DNA from: Deltaproteobacteria bacterium UBA2385
Lineage (GTDB): Bacteria; Myxococcota_A; UBA796; UBA2385
NCBI GenBank assembly: GCA_002343455.1
Contig: DDSR01000113.1
Location: forward strand, 4,666 to 27,618
Reading direction: 5' to 3'
Length of the DNA: 22,953 nucleotides
The position numbers and the translations under genes are program-made. Under the pieces are notes generated by a model. It saw nothing but the letters and a program-made list of their open reading frames with translations. It was not told the DNA's origin and did not search any database. Positions 8,125 to 15,743 of this stretch are shown here, one piece after another. Each line of letters begins with the position of its first letter. The first letter of the stretch is position 1.

Positions 8125-8135
8125 CCGCGATAGGC
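8113..8135. promoter_or_regulatory. Inverted and direct repeats over the -10 region (possible operator)
   Basis: CGCGG (8113-8117) and CCGCG (8125-8129) form a short inverted repeat around the candidate -10. ATAGGC occurs at 8120-8125 and again at 8130-8135, exactly ten bases apart, which puts both copies on the same helix face. A CTATCG at 8067-8072 is the reverse complement of CGATAG at 8128-8133. The repeats are short and could occur by chance. Confidence 0.25.
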
Positions 8136-8187
8136 GGTTCTCTACGCCGTGTGCACCCGTCCCTACCTGTCCCCATCGGATCCCTGA

Positions 8188-10323
8188 ATGGAACTCCTGA
8201 CGCTGTACACCGCGATGCTTCGACGAAAGTGGATCATCGTCCAGGCGTTGGTGGTCTTCTCGGTCGGCGCGGTCCTCCTCTCCCTGGTCCTCCCCAAGAA
8301 CTTCCGGACGGCCTCCCGGGTACTCGTCAGCACCAGCACCTCCGAGCTCTCCATCCTCAACGAGATGGACCTGGGTGAGATCGCCTCCAGCCTGGGCGAC
8401 TCGGACGACATCCAGAACAAGATCACGCTGGCCACGACGCGCCCGGTCCTGGACGAGGTCATCTGGCTGCTCCAGCTGCGGGACTCAGACGGTCGGCTGC
8501 TGACCGCGGAAGAGCTCCTGGTGCCGGGCACCTTCGGTGAACTCCAGGCCAACCCGAACCTCAGCGTGACCCAGCAGTCCGGCACCGACCTGCTCTACTT
8601 CGAGGCCCGCGCCAACGATCCCGAGCTGGCTCGGCTGATCTCGGACACCGCGGTGGAGGTCTCGGTCCGGCGCGCCCAGCTTCGGGCCCGCCAGGACACC
8701 ACCAACGCGCGCATCTTCATCGAAGAGCAGCTCGCGGTGGTGCGCGGCGAGTTCGACCAGGCCCTGGCCGACATCGCCGAGGCGCAGGCCGTGGAAGAGG
8801 TCATCGATCTCGAGAACGAGCTGAAGGCCGCCATCTCGCGGCTCTCCGAGCTGATGCTCGCCTACGAGCAGAACGCCGCGCAGATCCAGGAGGTCCGGGC
8901 GCGCCTGACCCTGCAGCGCAGCTTCCAGGGCAAGGAGTCGTCGACCCAGGTCTCGGCCATCACCCTGCAGGCCAACCGCACGGTGTCGCAGCTCCAGGAG
9001 CGCATGTCCGAGCTGCGCCTGCAGCGCGCGACCGAGCTGAACGACAAGACCCCGCAACACCCGGTGATCGCGGACATCGACCGCCTCATCGCGGCGACCG
9101 AGGCGGACCTCTCCGAGGCGATGCGGGTGCAGCACGAGCTGGATCCCAGCGTGCAGGCGCTGGAGTCGCAGCTGGCGGGCCTGGTGAAGAAGGGCGCCGA
9201 GATCGACCAGTCGATCCAGAAGACGACCGAGCAGTTCAGCGAGTATCCCGACAAGATGCGGCGGATGAGCCAGCTGCGGATGGCAGCCGACGCCGCCGAG
9301 ACCGTCTTCAAGTCGCTGCAGGAGCAGAACTACCAGGTCGGCGTGGCCGACGCGATGCTGGTCAGCGACATGCAGCTGGTCGAGGCCGCGCTGGCCCCCG
9401 AGCGCCACTACAGCCCCAAGATCGTGGTCAACCTCGCCATCGGGATCTTCTGCGGGCTGGTGTTCGGCTTCGGGCTGGCCCTGCTGCTGGAGTACGTCGA
9501 CGACACGGTGCGGACCCCCGACGACCTCAGCGCCATCTGGGACATCCCCAAGCTGGGGATGGTGCCCCGCTTCAAGCTGACCGCTGAGCGTCGCGTCATC
9601 GACGAGCTGGCCACCACCCACCCCATCGCCGAGGTCTATCGGACCATCCGCAATGGCCTGATGTTCGCCTCGCTGGACAAGCCGTTGCGCCTGATCGCCG
9701 TCAGCTCGGCGGTCCCCAGCGAGGGAAAGAGCACCTTCGCGGTCAACCTCGCGATCAGCTTCGCGCGGGACGGAAAGCGGGTGCTGATCGTGGACTGCGA
9801 TCTTCGTCGCCCGGCGCAGCATCGGCACTTCCAGACCATCTCGAACCACCTCGGCCTGACCGATGTGCTGACCGGGAAGGCCACGGTCGAGCAGGCCGAG
9901 CAGCGCACGACCGTCGACGGCCTGACGATGCTGACCAGCGGCCCGACCCCGTCGGATCCGGCGCGCCTCGTCGAGAGCCTGCGCTTGCGTCAGCTGCTGC
10001 TCGATCTGCGCAAGGCCTACGACATCGTCATCGTCGACACCCCGCCCTGCATGGTGGTCAACGACTCGATCGTCATCGGCCGGGTCGTGGACGGCATGAT
10101 CCTGGTGGTGGAGAGCGCCAACACCAGCCGCAAGCTGGTGGCCGACATGAAGTCGCGCTTCGAGGTCGCCGGGCTGGAGCCGACGGGGCTGGTCCTCAAC
10201 AAGCTGGACTTCGTCAGCAGCGGCTACGGCTACTACTACAAGGCCTACCGGCGCTACGGCGGCGAGGAGGGCACCCAGGACATCACGCCGGCTGCCCCGG
10301 CCGAAGGCGGAGGTGCGGCATGA
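8188..10323 (+). CDS. wzc: Wzc-like polysaccharide co-polymerase and BY-type tyrosine autokinase
   Basis: 711 residues. A Wzz-type N-terminus has a membrane helix at about 14-36, followed by a long periplasmic coiled coil (about 170-400) and a second helix at about 411-436. The cytoplasmic BY-kinase domain carries Walker A (PSEGKST, about 510-516), Walker A' (VLIVDCDLRRP from 532) and Walker B (IVIVDTPP from about 613). It ends in a tyrosine cluster: Tyr680, 682, 683, 684, 687 and 690. In known systems the kinase autophosphorylates this tail, and cycling of phosphorylation with a phosphatase controls chain length and export together with Wza. No Wzb-type phosphatase lies in the window. The start ATG at 8188 has only a weak ribosome-binding site (GGAT). 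Its stop overlaps the next gene by four bases (ATGA). Confidence 0.94.
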   Translation: MELLTLYTAMLRRKWIIVQALVVFSVGAVLLSLVLPKNFRTASRVLVSTSTSELSILNEMDLGEIASSLGDSDDIQNKITLATTRPVLDEVIWLLQLRDSDGRLLTAEELLVPGTFGELQANPNLSVTQQSGTDLLYFEARANDPELARLISDTAVEVSVRRAQLRARQDTTNARIFIEEQLAVVRGEFDQALADIAEAQAVEEVIDLENELKAAISRLSELMLAYEQNAAQIQEVRARLTLQRSFQGKESSTQVSAITLQANRTVSQLQERMSELRLQRATELNDKTPQHPVIADIDRLIAATEADLSEAMRVQHELDPSVQALESQLAGLVKKGAEIDQSIQKTTEQFSEYPDKMRRMSQLRMAADAAETVFKSLQEQNYQVGVADAMLVSDMQLVEAALAPERHYSPKIVVNLAIGIFCGLVFGFGLALLLEYVDDTVRTPDDLSAIWDIPKLGMVPRFKLTAERRVIDELATTHPIAEVYRTIRNGLMFASLDKPLRLIAVSSAVPSEGKSTFAVNLAISFARDGKRVLIVDCDLRRPAQHRHFQTISNHLGLTDVLTGKATVEQAEQRTTVDGLTMLTSGPTPSDPARLVESLRLRQLLLDLRKAYDIVIVDTPPCMVVNDSIVIGRVVDGMILVVESANTSRKLVADMKSRFEVAGLEPTGLVLNKLDFVSSGYGYYYKAYRRYGGEEGTQDITPAAPAEGGGAA

Positions 10324-10841
10324 CGCTGGCGCTCACGTTGCTGCTGGCCTGTGGGCCGGACGCGGAGTCGGTGGCCCTTCAGCTCGCCTCCGAGAACCCG
10401 GCCATTCGAGAGGACTCGGCCCGCCGGGCCCGCAACTTCGACTCGCCCCTGGTGATCGAGGGGCTCATCAAGTCGCTGGACGATCCCTCCGAGAAGGTCC
10501 GCTCCCACGCCGTGGACAGCCTGATCGCCCTGAACGCCAAAGAGGCGGTCCCTCGGCTGGTGTTGCACATGAGCGAGGACAGCTCACCCCTGGTGCGCCG
10601 CCAGTGCATCGACGCGGTCGGTCGGCTGGGGGATCCGAGCGCCGTCCCCGCCTTGATCGCCCTGCTCGAGGCAGCTGAAGCCCAGACGCCGCCGGCGCCG
10701 CCCCTCAACGCCATCTGGGCGCTCGGCGAGCTCGGCGACATGAGCGCGCTGGCGGTGCTCTCCCGGCTCCGGGACAGCCGCGATCCCTACGTCGCCTACA
10801 ACGCCAACCAGGCGCTCCGAAAGCTCCGCCCGGGGACCTGA
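10320..10841 (+). CDS. HEAT-repeat protein coupled to the kinase gene
   Basis: 173 residues. The start MTLALTLLLACGPDAES resembles a lipoprotein signal with lipobox LLAC, but it is only ten residues before the Cys and has no basic residue, so anchoring is doubtful. The rest is a ladder of HEAT or PBS-lyase-type helical repeats. Typical units are PLVIEGLIKSLDDPSEKVRS, PLVRRQCIDAVGRLGDPSAV and LNAIWALGELGDMSA. These solenoids bind other proteins. The ATG overlaps the stop of the Wzc-like kinase (ATGA), so the two are co-translated. A role in assembling or regulating the export machine is inferred from that only. No in-frame upstream start was found that would lengthen the signal peptide. Confidence 0.82.
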   Translation: MTLALTLLLACGPDAESVALQLASENPAIREDSARRARNFDSPLVIEGLIKSLDDPSEKVRSHAVDSLIALNAKEAVPRLVLHMSEDSSPLVRRQCIDAVGRLGDPSAVPALIALLEAAEAQTPPAPPLNAIWALGELGDMSALAVLSRLRDSRDPYVAYNANQALRKLRPGT

Positions 10842-10870
10842 TCGCGGCAGCGGCTGGGGGTGCCTGTCCC

Positions 10871-11977
10871 TCAGTAGGGCTCGGGGCCCACTGCGTCGAT
10901 CTCCCGCCCCAGCGGCCAGCGGCCCCACTGCTGGGGCAGGTGCCAGCCCAGCTCGGCGCGGAGCGAGATCCCGGCGATCCACTCGGAGGGGACGGCCGCG
11001 CGCTCGGCCTCTACGGGGCGGGCGAAGGTGTTGCGCAGCTCGGGCCGGAGGGTCCAGGGCTGCTCGAAGGGCAGGCGCACGGAGAGGCCCAGGCTGGCGG
11101 ACTCCGGCAGCACGTTCTCGGTGGCCAGGACGCGCACATTGCCCACCAGGTCGGTCTGCGGGAGCAGCCCCTGGCGGAGGGTCGCCGAGAGGCGGCTGCC
11201 GGTCCACGCCGGCTGGGCCGCGGCCTTGCGAGAGGCCTCCAGCTCCGGCATCGGCAGGCTCAGCTGCAGGCGGATCGCGTCCACCGGGAGCTGCCGCAGG
11301 TCCAGGTAGCCGGTCAGGCTCAGGCTCGGATCGAGGACGGCCTCGTCTGGATCGGCGTCGGTCAGGCGCCAGCTGGCGCCGGTGGCGAGGCTGGGTCGAG
11401 GCGGACCCGCCTGGCGGCCGTCGCTGGCCAGGATCTGCGTCTCGGCGAGGCCCTGCTCACCGGGTCGGTCGTTGTATCGCAGGCGCAGCTTGGGGCTGGG
11501 GGCGTCGGGGTCCTGCGAGCGCTGCCGCCGCCGGGGACCTTCGACCCGCAGGTGGGCGCCGCCGGCGGTGGTCACGATCCCGTGGAGGGCCTGCAGCGGG
11601 GGTGAGGCCTGCATCGTGTCGGCGAAGACGGCCGCGATCCCGGCCATGGCGCCGTACTGGGCCAGGTCCCGGGCTCGGGCGGCCTCGGCGGGGGACAGCC
11701 AGGGGGCCTCGCGGTCGAAGGCGGCGAGCCTCCACCACGCGCTCATCCCGGAGGCCGACTGCTGGTAGACCCCCGACGAGCGGCGGGAGGTCATGATCTC
11801 GCTGGTGCGCCGCTGCCACTGGATCCACAGGCTCTCGTTGGGCCGCCGCGGCGGGTCCAGATCGAGGTCCAGGTGGGGCCGAAAGGAGGTGGTCTGGGCT
11901 GTCTGGGCTGGCTGGGGCTCGGCGCCCGCGCTGGCTCCGACGAGCCACAGCCCCAGACTTCCCGTAGCGAGGATCAT
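10871..11977 (-). CDS. Unrecognised secreted protein, possibly an outer-membrane beta-barrel
   Basis: About 368 residues from the ATG at 11977, preceded by AGGGGGTAGGG as ribosome-binding sequence; an ATG nine codons upstream (12004) is less likely. MILATGSLGLWLVGASAGAEP looks like a cleavable signal peptide. I do not recognise the family. The N-terminal part is rich in Pro, Arg and Gln with a helical patch (WLSPAEAARARDLAQYG). The C-terminal half alternates hydrophobic and polar residues in strand-like blocks such as SLSLTGYLDLRQL, AIRLQLSLPMPE, NVRVLATENV and ISLRAELGWHLP, suggesting a small barrel or beta-sandwich in the envelope. It lies between the kinase/HEAT genes (convergent, 29 bases) and the Wzi-like gene (divergent, 58 bases), so a link to capsule export is plausible but unproven. 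Confidence 0.72.
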   Translation of the reverse strand: MILATGSLGLWLVGASAGAEPQPAQTAQTTSFRPHLDLDLDPPRRPNESLWIQWQRRTSEIMTSRRSSGVYQQSASGMSAWWRLAAFDREAPWLSPAEAARARDLAQYGAMAGIAAVFADTMQASPPLQALHGIVTTAGGAHLRVEGPRRRQRSQDPDAPSPKLRLRYNDRPGEQGLAETQILASDGRQAGPPRPSLATGASWRLTDADPDEAVLDPSLSLTGYLDLRQLPVDAIRLQLSLPMPELEASRKAAAQPAWTGSRLSATLRQGLLPQTDLVGNVRVLATENVLPESASLGLSVRLPFEQPWTLRPELRNTFARPVEAERAAVPSEWIAGISLRAELGWHLPQQWGRWPLGREIDAVGPEPY

Positions 11978-12035
11978 CGACCCTACCCCCTGGGAGTCTA
12001 TCACGACCCTCGCCTTGTCGTGCTAGCCTGGGCCG

Positions 12036-13577
12036 ATGCACGGATCCTCGCATCGCGGCTGGCCCTCGCACCGACGCGGCCATGGACTGGCCCTCGTCGC
12101 GCTCGGGGTCTGCGGCCTGGTCGGCTCGGCCCAGGCCCACCCGCGGCTGGACCCCTCGATTCGCATGGCCGAGCGCCTCTGCCGGCAGGAGCGGCTGGAG
12201 TGTGTGCTCGGGGCGTCGGAGCGCTCTCGCCTGAGGCTGGCCGCCTCGCTCGCGCCCTTCGAAGGCGAGCGCGAACAGGGGCGGTTCTCGTCGGTGTGGC
12301 TGGACCTCGATCCCGAGCTCGCGGTCGTCGGCAGGGAGGGCCCCGCCCTGCGGGGTGTCACCCTGCGCGCCGAGCCGGTGGGGCTGCTGGCGGCGGGCGA
12401 TCTCGTCCCGGACTATCGCAGCGGGGACGACGAGCCGGGCCTGCTCACGGCCCGGGCGGGTGGGGAGCTGCGGGTCTACCCGGCGATCTTCGAGCTCGTC
12501 GGGCGAGGCGTGGTCGGCGCGGACCTGGTCGACACCAACGCCGCCTCGCTGAACCTCTCCGAGGCCTGGGCCGGGCTCGCCTGGAAGGACCTGCGCGCGG
12601 GCTTCGGGCTTCGCCCGCGTCACCTCGGCCCGGGGCGCGCCGGGTCCTTGCTCCTGACCGACAATGGCCTGCCTTCGCCGCACGGGGCGGTCGCCTGGAC
12701 CTCACCCGGCGGACAGCGCTTCGGGCGGGTCCACCTGGACGCCGGCGCAGGCTGGATCCCGGGCGAGCGGCGCGATGTCCAGCGGCCGGGCTGGCTCTAC
12801 ATGGACGCGCGCTGGCTGCTGGTGCCCGAGGTCGAGCTCGGCATGTCCCGGGTGAGCATCTTCGGCGGCGAAGGGCGACCGGCGCCCCGGATCGGGCAGC
12901 TCCTGCTGCCGACCGACCCTCATGTCTACGGTGATCCCGACCGGGACGAGCCCGACCAGGACGAGAAGGCCAGCGTCGACCTCCGGCTGCTGTTTCCGAT
13001 CGGCCGCTGGACCGGTCTCTCCTCCTCCGGGGCGGCGCCCGACGGCCTCGACAGCCTGGAGCTGTGGTGGCAATACGGAGGGGAGGATGTGATCGCTCGT
13101 GAGGCCCTGGGCTTGCCCTACCCATCGCTGGCGGGAGTGGCCAACCTGCTCGGCGCGGAGGCCAGCGCCGGCCCGCTGGTGCTCAGCGTGGAGTACGCGC
13201 GCATCCTGGACGACACCTTTCGCTGGTACCTGGGGCACCGCGTCTACCACGACGGGTTCTACCGGGACGGCCGGCCGCTGGCCCATGCCTCGGGTGGCGA
13301 CTCGGTGAGCTGGTGGGGTGCTGCGGCCTGGGAGGGGAGGCTCCAGGGGGCCGAGCTCTCGGTCGAGCATCGGCTGCGGGTGGGGGTCATCGAGGCGCTG
13401 GGCGCCAACCTGCTGGCCCTGACCGAGGACGAGCGCCGGGTGCGCGTCGGGGTTCGGGGGTGGACCTGGACGCGGTTGGGCTATTGGACTGCCAGCGCCG
13501 AATTGGAGCGGATCGAGGGGCTCGACTTCCGCCCCGAGGCCGAGGGCTGGGGCTGGCGGCTGGCCGTGGGGCGCTGA
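12036..13577 (+). CDS. wzi: Wzi-like capsule assembly outer-membrane protein
   Basis: 513 residues. A signal peptide with basic N-region and hydrophobic core ends near GSAQA/HP. The remainder alternates strand-like blocks as in an outer-membrane barrel. Diagnostic features are FGLRPRHLGPGRAGSLLLTDN near the middle and, towards the end, RWYLGHRVYHDGFYRDGRPL with ASGGDSVSWW, matching the Wzi/CapsAssemb_Wzi pattern of an aromatic-rich G-R-x-L segment followed by G-x-D. Wzi of enteric bacteria is a barrel lectin that holds capsule at the cell surface and is about 480 residues long, close to this. It diverges from the unrecognised envelope gene; its ribosome-binding site is weak. Beside a Wza/Wzc pair, a role in surface attachment or release of the polymer is the natural reading. 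Confidence 0.8.
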   Translation: MHGSSHRGWPSHRRGHGLALVALGVCGLVGSAQAHPRLDPSIRMAERLCRQERLECVLGASERSRLRLAASLAPFEGEREQGRFSSVWLDLDPELAVVGREGPALRGVTLRAEPVGLLAAGDLVPDYRSGDDEPGLLTARAGGELRVYPAIFELVGRGVVGADLVDTNAASLNLSEAWAGLAWKDLRAGFGLRPRHLGPGRAGSLLLTDNGLPSPHGAVAWTSPGGQRFGRVHLDAGAGWIPGERRDVQRPGWLYMDARWLLVPEVELGMSRVSIFGGEGRPAPRIGQLLLPTDPHVYGDPDRDEPDQDEKASVDLRLLFPIGRWTGLSSSGAAPDGLDSLELWWQYGGEDVIAREALGLPYPSLAGVANLLGAEASAGPLVLSVEYARILDDTFRWYLGHRVYHDGFYRDGRPLAHASGGDSVSWWGAAAWEGRLQGAELSVEHRLRVGVIEALGANLLALTEDERRVRVGVRGWTWTRLGYWTASAELERIEGLDFRPEAEGWGWRLAVGR

Positions 13578-13579
13578 TC

Positions 13580-13608
13580 GTGACAGCCGGGGCCGCCTGG
13601 CGCATAAT
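13580..13608 (+). promoter_or_regulatory. Promoter before the first AlkP-like gene
   Basis: GTGACA (13580-13585), a 17-base spacer and CATAAT (13603-13608) form a good sigma70-type promoter in the 66-base gap. A ribosome-binding AGGA sits six bases before the ATG at 13644. The -35 begins three bases after the Wzi-like stop. This supports a new transcription unit starting at 13644. Confidence 0.55.
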
Positions 13609-13643
13609 GGCGGACCAATCGAAGCAGCATTGCAGGACGGGCG

Positions 13644-15743
13644 ATGAACAGCGAGAACGAATTCGAGGCCGATCTGCCGCTGATGCCGCCACGTCCTCGC
13701 GCCGCCCGGCATCGCGCAGGCCTGCTCGGCGGCTGGGTGGGCGGCCTCGTCCTCACGATGTGCGGTCCGACGCTGGGCTGCGGGAGCAAGGAGGACGAGG
13801 GTCCTGTGGTGGAGACCCCAGCCGCGCCTCCCGGTCCGCCGGTCTCCGCCTCCCCGGTCAAGGACCGGCTGGTGGTGCTGGTCGTCCCCGGCCTGGATCC
13901 CGACCTGGTGGGCCGCTGGCGGGCGGACCTCCCCAACCTGGACCGGATGGGCCCCAGCCGCTCGCTGGCCTTGCTGGCCAACGACCTGCCGCTCAGTCCT
14001 GAACATCTCTACACGCAGCTCGCCCTGAGTCGGAAGGGCGGCGCTGGCGGCGTTCCCGGGCTGGACGCCCGGGTCGGGGGCGAACCCGCGCTGACCGAGC
14101 CCTTCTGGGTGCAGGCCGCCCGCGCGGGCATCCCGACCCGCGCGATCTGGGCGCCTGGCGAGCTGCCTCAAGCCGATGTCAGCGGGCTGTGGGTCCTGCC
14201 TCAGGGCCTCGCGCCGGCCTCTGAGCTCACCCACTGGTCGATCCTGACGCCGGGGGCAGAGGCCGCGGCCGCTCCTCCGGGGAGCGCGCTCCACCTCCTC
14301 GAGGGGGCTCCGCCCTGGCAGATCAGCCTGCCGATGAAGGGGGGAGGCTCCCTGGAGCTCGAGCTGAGCAGCCCGCGAGAGGGCCTCTGGCGCTTGTCGG
14401 CCAGCCCGCTCCACCTGGATCTCAGCCGGGGCGAGCTGGCGGAGCCCGTCCGGATGACCCTCGCCGGAGGCTCGGGCGGCGAGGTGTTGACCCGCTGGGC
14501 TGTGAACCCCATGGGCGCCGGAGTAGCCATCAGCCTCGTCGCCTCTGGAAGGGGGGAGACGGCCGGCTCGGCGGTCACGGCGCCGGCCTCCCTGGCGCAG
14601 GAGTGGGCCGGCTTTCATGGCCCCGTCGACACGACCGGCGGCACGGTGGGCCTGGTCGAGGCCTACCAGGACGGATGGATCTCGACCGAGGCGCTCAGCG
14701 AGGAGCTGACGGGCGAGTTTGGTCGCCACTCGGCGATCGTGCAGGCCGAGCTCCAGCGCCAGGACGCCCGCCTCGTGGTCGCCTGGCTGCCCCAGCTCGG
14801 CATCGCGGCGCAAGCCTTCGTGGGCCTCTCCGACAGCCAGCACCCGGCCTGGGATGGAGAGCTCGCGGCCCGCTACGGCGGGATGATGAAGAGCATGGCG
14901 ACGAGCCTGGACACCGTCGTCGGGCAGCTGCGCTCGTCGCTGAATCCGGGCGATCGGATCCTGGTCGTCTCGGACCACGCCGTCGCCAGCCAGCGTTTCG
15001 CGGTCGACCTCAACGCCGTCCTGGTGGACGCCGGGCTGTTGGTCCTCAAGCCCGAGCTGGAACGCCTCTCATCGCGCGAGCTGGACGACGCCGCCACCTG
15101 GTCTCGGACGACGGCCTTCGCCGCCTCCGGCACCGCGATCTATCTCAACCAGGCCGGTCGACAGGCCTCCGGCTCGGTGCCACCAGCGAAGCGTGCGCGT
15201 GAGCTGGCGCGTGTGCGCGCGGCGGTGGCGGGGCTTCGGCACCAGGGCCGGCCGGTGGTCGCCGAGATCCTCGACGGCGCGGTCGCCTTGCCCGGCTTGC
15301 CCGAGCCGCTGCGCCCGGACCTGGTGGTCAGCTTCGCCGATGGCTACGGACCCAGCGGGGGGGCGCTGCGTGATCGGGTCGGCCTGACCGCAGTCGTGCC
15401 CGGGACCGGGCGGTTGACGGGAGGCGCGCCGAGCGCCGCTTCCCGTCGAGCCGGAATGGTCTTCGCCTCGAACGGCGCGGCCGACAGCGGCGCCCACCTC
15501 GCGGACCTCGGGCCGACGGTCTGGCGGCTGCTGGGGCTGCCGGATCGGGAGGGGCTGGAGGGCGCCGCCTGGGCGATCGCCGGACCCGCGATCACCGCCC
15601 CGCCCCCCGAGCCCGTGCTGCCTGGCGTTGCGGGCGAGCTGCCCGGCGCGCGAGGCGAGGCCCCGAGCGCGCCTGAGGCCCCGGCCGGAGGGGCCCCGAG
15701 CGCGCCTGAGGCCCCGGCCGGAGGGGCCCCGACCACGCCGTGA
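13644..15743 (+). CDS. Alkaline-phosphatase-superfamily (type I phosphodiesterase-like) envelope protein, partly degenerate
   Basis: 699 residues. A long N-terminus with one hydrophobic segment and Cys46 in TLGCGSKED suggests a lipoprotein or a single membrane anchor, so the body is periplasmic. The fold resembles PF01663: LVVLVVPGLDPDLV (Asp85 at the first metal position), LPNLDRMGP, a possible nucleophile Ser118 in LPLSPEHLYT, GLSDSQHPAW with His400, VVSDHAVA with Asp444 and His445, and GAHLADLGPTVWRLLGLP. Against the family, the Asp four residues before His400 is Ser396, and the last metal His region (usually GSHRPxG) reads AASRRAG. It may be weakly active or inactive. The end is a Pro/Ala/Gly tail with an 11-residue tandem repeat. 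Its stop overlaps the next gene. The true substrate cannot be inferred. Confidence 0.75.
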   Translation: MNSENEFEADLPLMPPRPRAARHRAGLLGGWVGGLVLTMCGPTLGCGSKEDEGPVVETPAAPPGPPVSASPVKDRLVVLVVPGLDPDLVGRWRADLPNLDRMGPSRSLALLANDLPLSPEHLYTQLALSRKGGAGGVPGLDARVGGEPALTEPFWVQAARAGIPTRAIWAPGELPQADVSGLWVLPQGLAPASELTHWSILTPGAEAAAAPPGSALHLLEGAPPWQISLPMKGGGSLELELSSPREGLWRLSASPLHLDLSRGELAEPVRMTLAGGSGGEVLTRWAVNPMGAGVAISLVASGRGETAGSAVTAPASLAQEWAGFHGPVDTTGGTVGLVEAYQDGWISTEALSEELTGEFGRHSAIVQAELQRQDARLVVAWLPQLGIAAQAFVGLSDSQHPAWDGELAARYGGMMKSMATSLDTVVGQLRSSLNPGDRILVVSDHAVASQRFAVDLNAVLVDAGLLVLKPELERLSSRELDDAATWSRTTAFAASGTAIYLNQAGRQASGSVPPAKRARELARVRAAVAGLRHQGRPVVAEILDGAVALPGLPEPLRPDLVVSFADGYGPSGGALRDRVGLTAVVPGTGRLTGGAPSAASRRAGMVFASNGAADSGAHLADLGPTVWRLLGLPDREGLEGAAWAIAGPAITAPPPEPVLPGVAGELPGARGEAPSAPEAPAGGAPSAPEAPAGGAPTTP
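15659..15724 (+). repeat. 33-base tandem repeat (two copies) in the AlkP-like gene tail
   Basis: The unit beginning GGCCCCGAGCGCGCCTGAGG occupies 15659-15691 and repeats exactly at 15692-15724; a third copy starts with GGCCCC at 15725. It encodes an 11-residue Ala/Pro/Gly/Glu/Ser unit twice. The two copies are identical in sequence, so the duplication is recent or kept uniform. Confidence 0.9.

Noticed and set aside
8485..9849. A 454-codon minus-strand frame within the Wzc-like gene
   Set aside because: It is antisense to an unmistakable BY-kinase and shows no motif of its own.
10842..10870. Possible bidirectional terminator between convergent genes
   Set aside because: Only four-base stems (GGCA with TGCC; CAGC with GCTG) and no T run were found.
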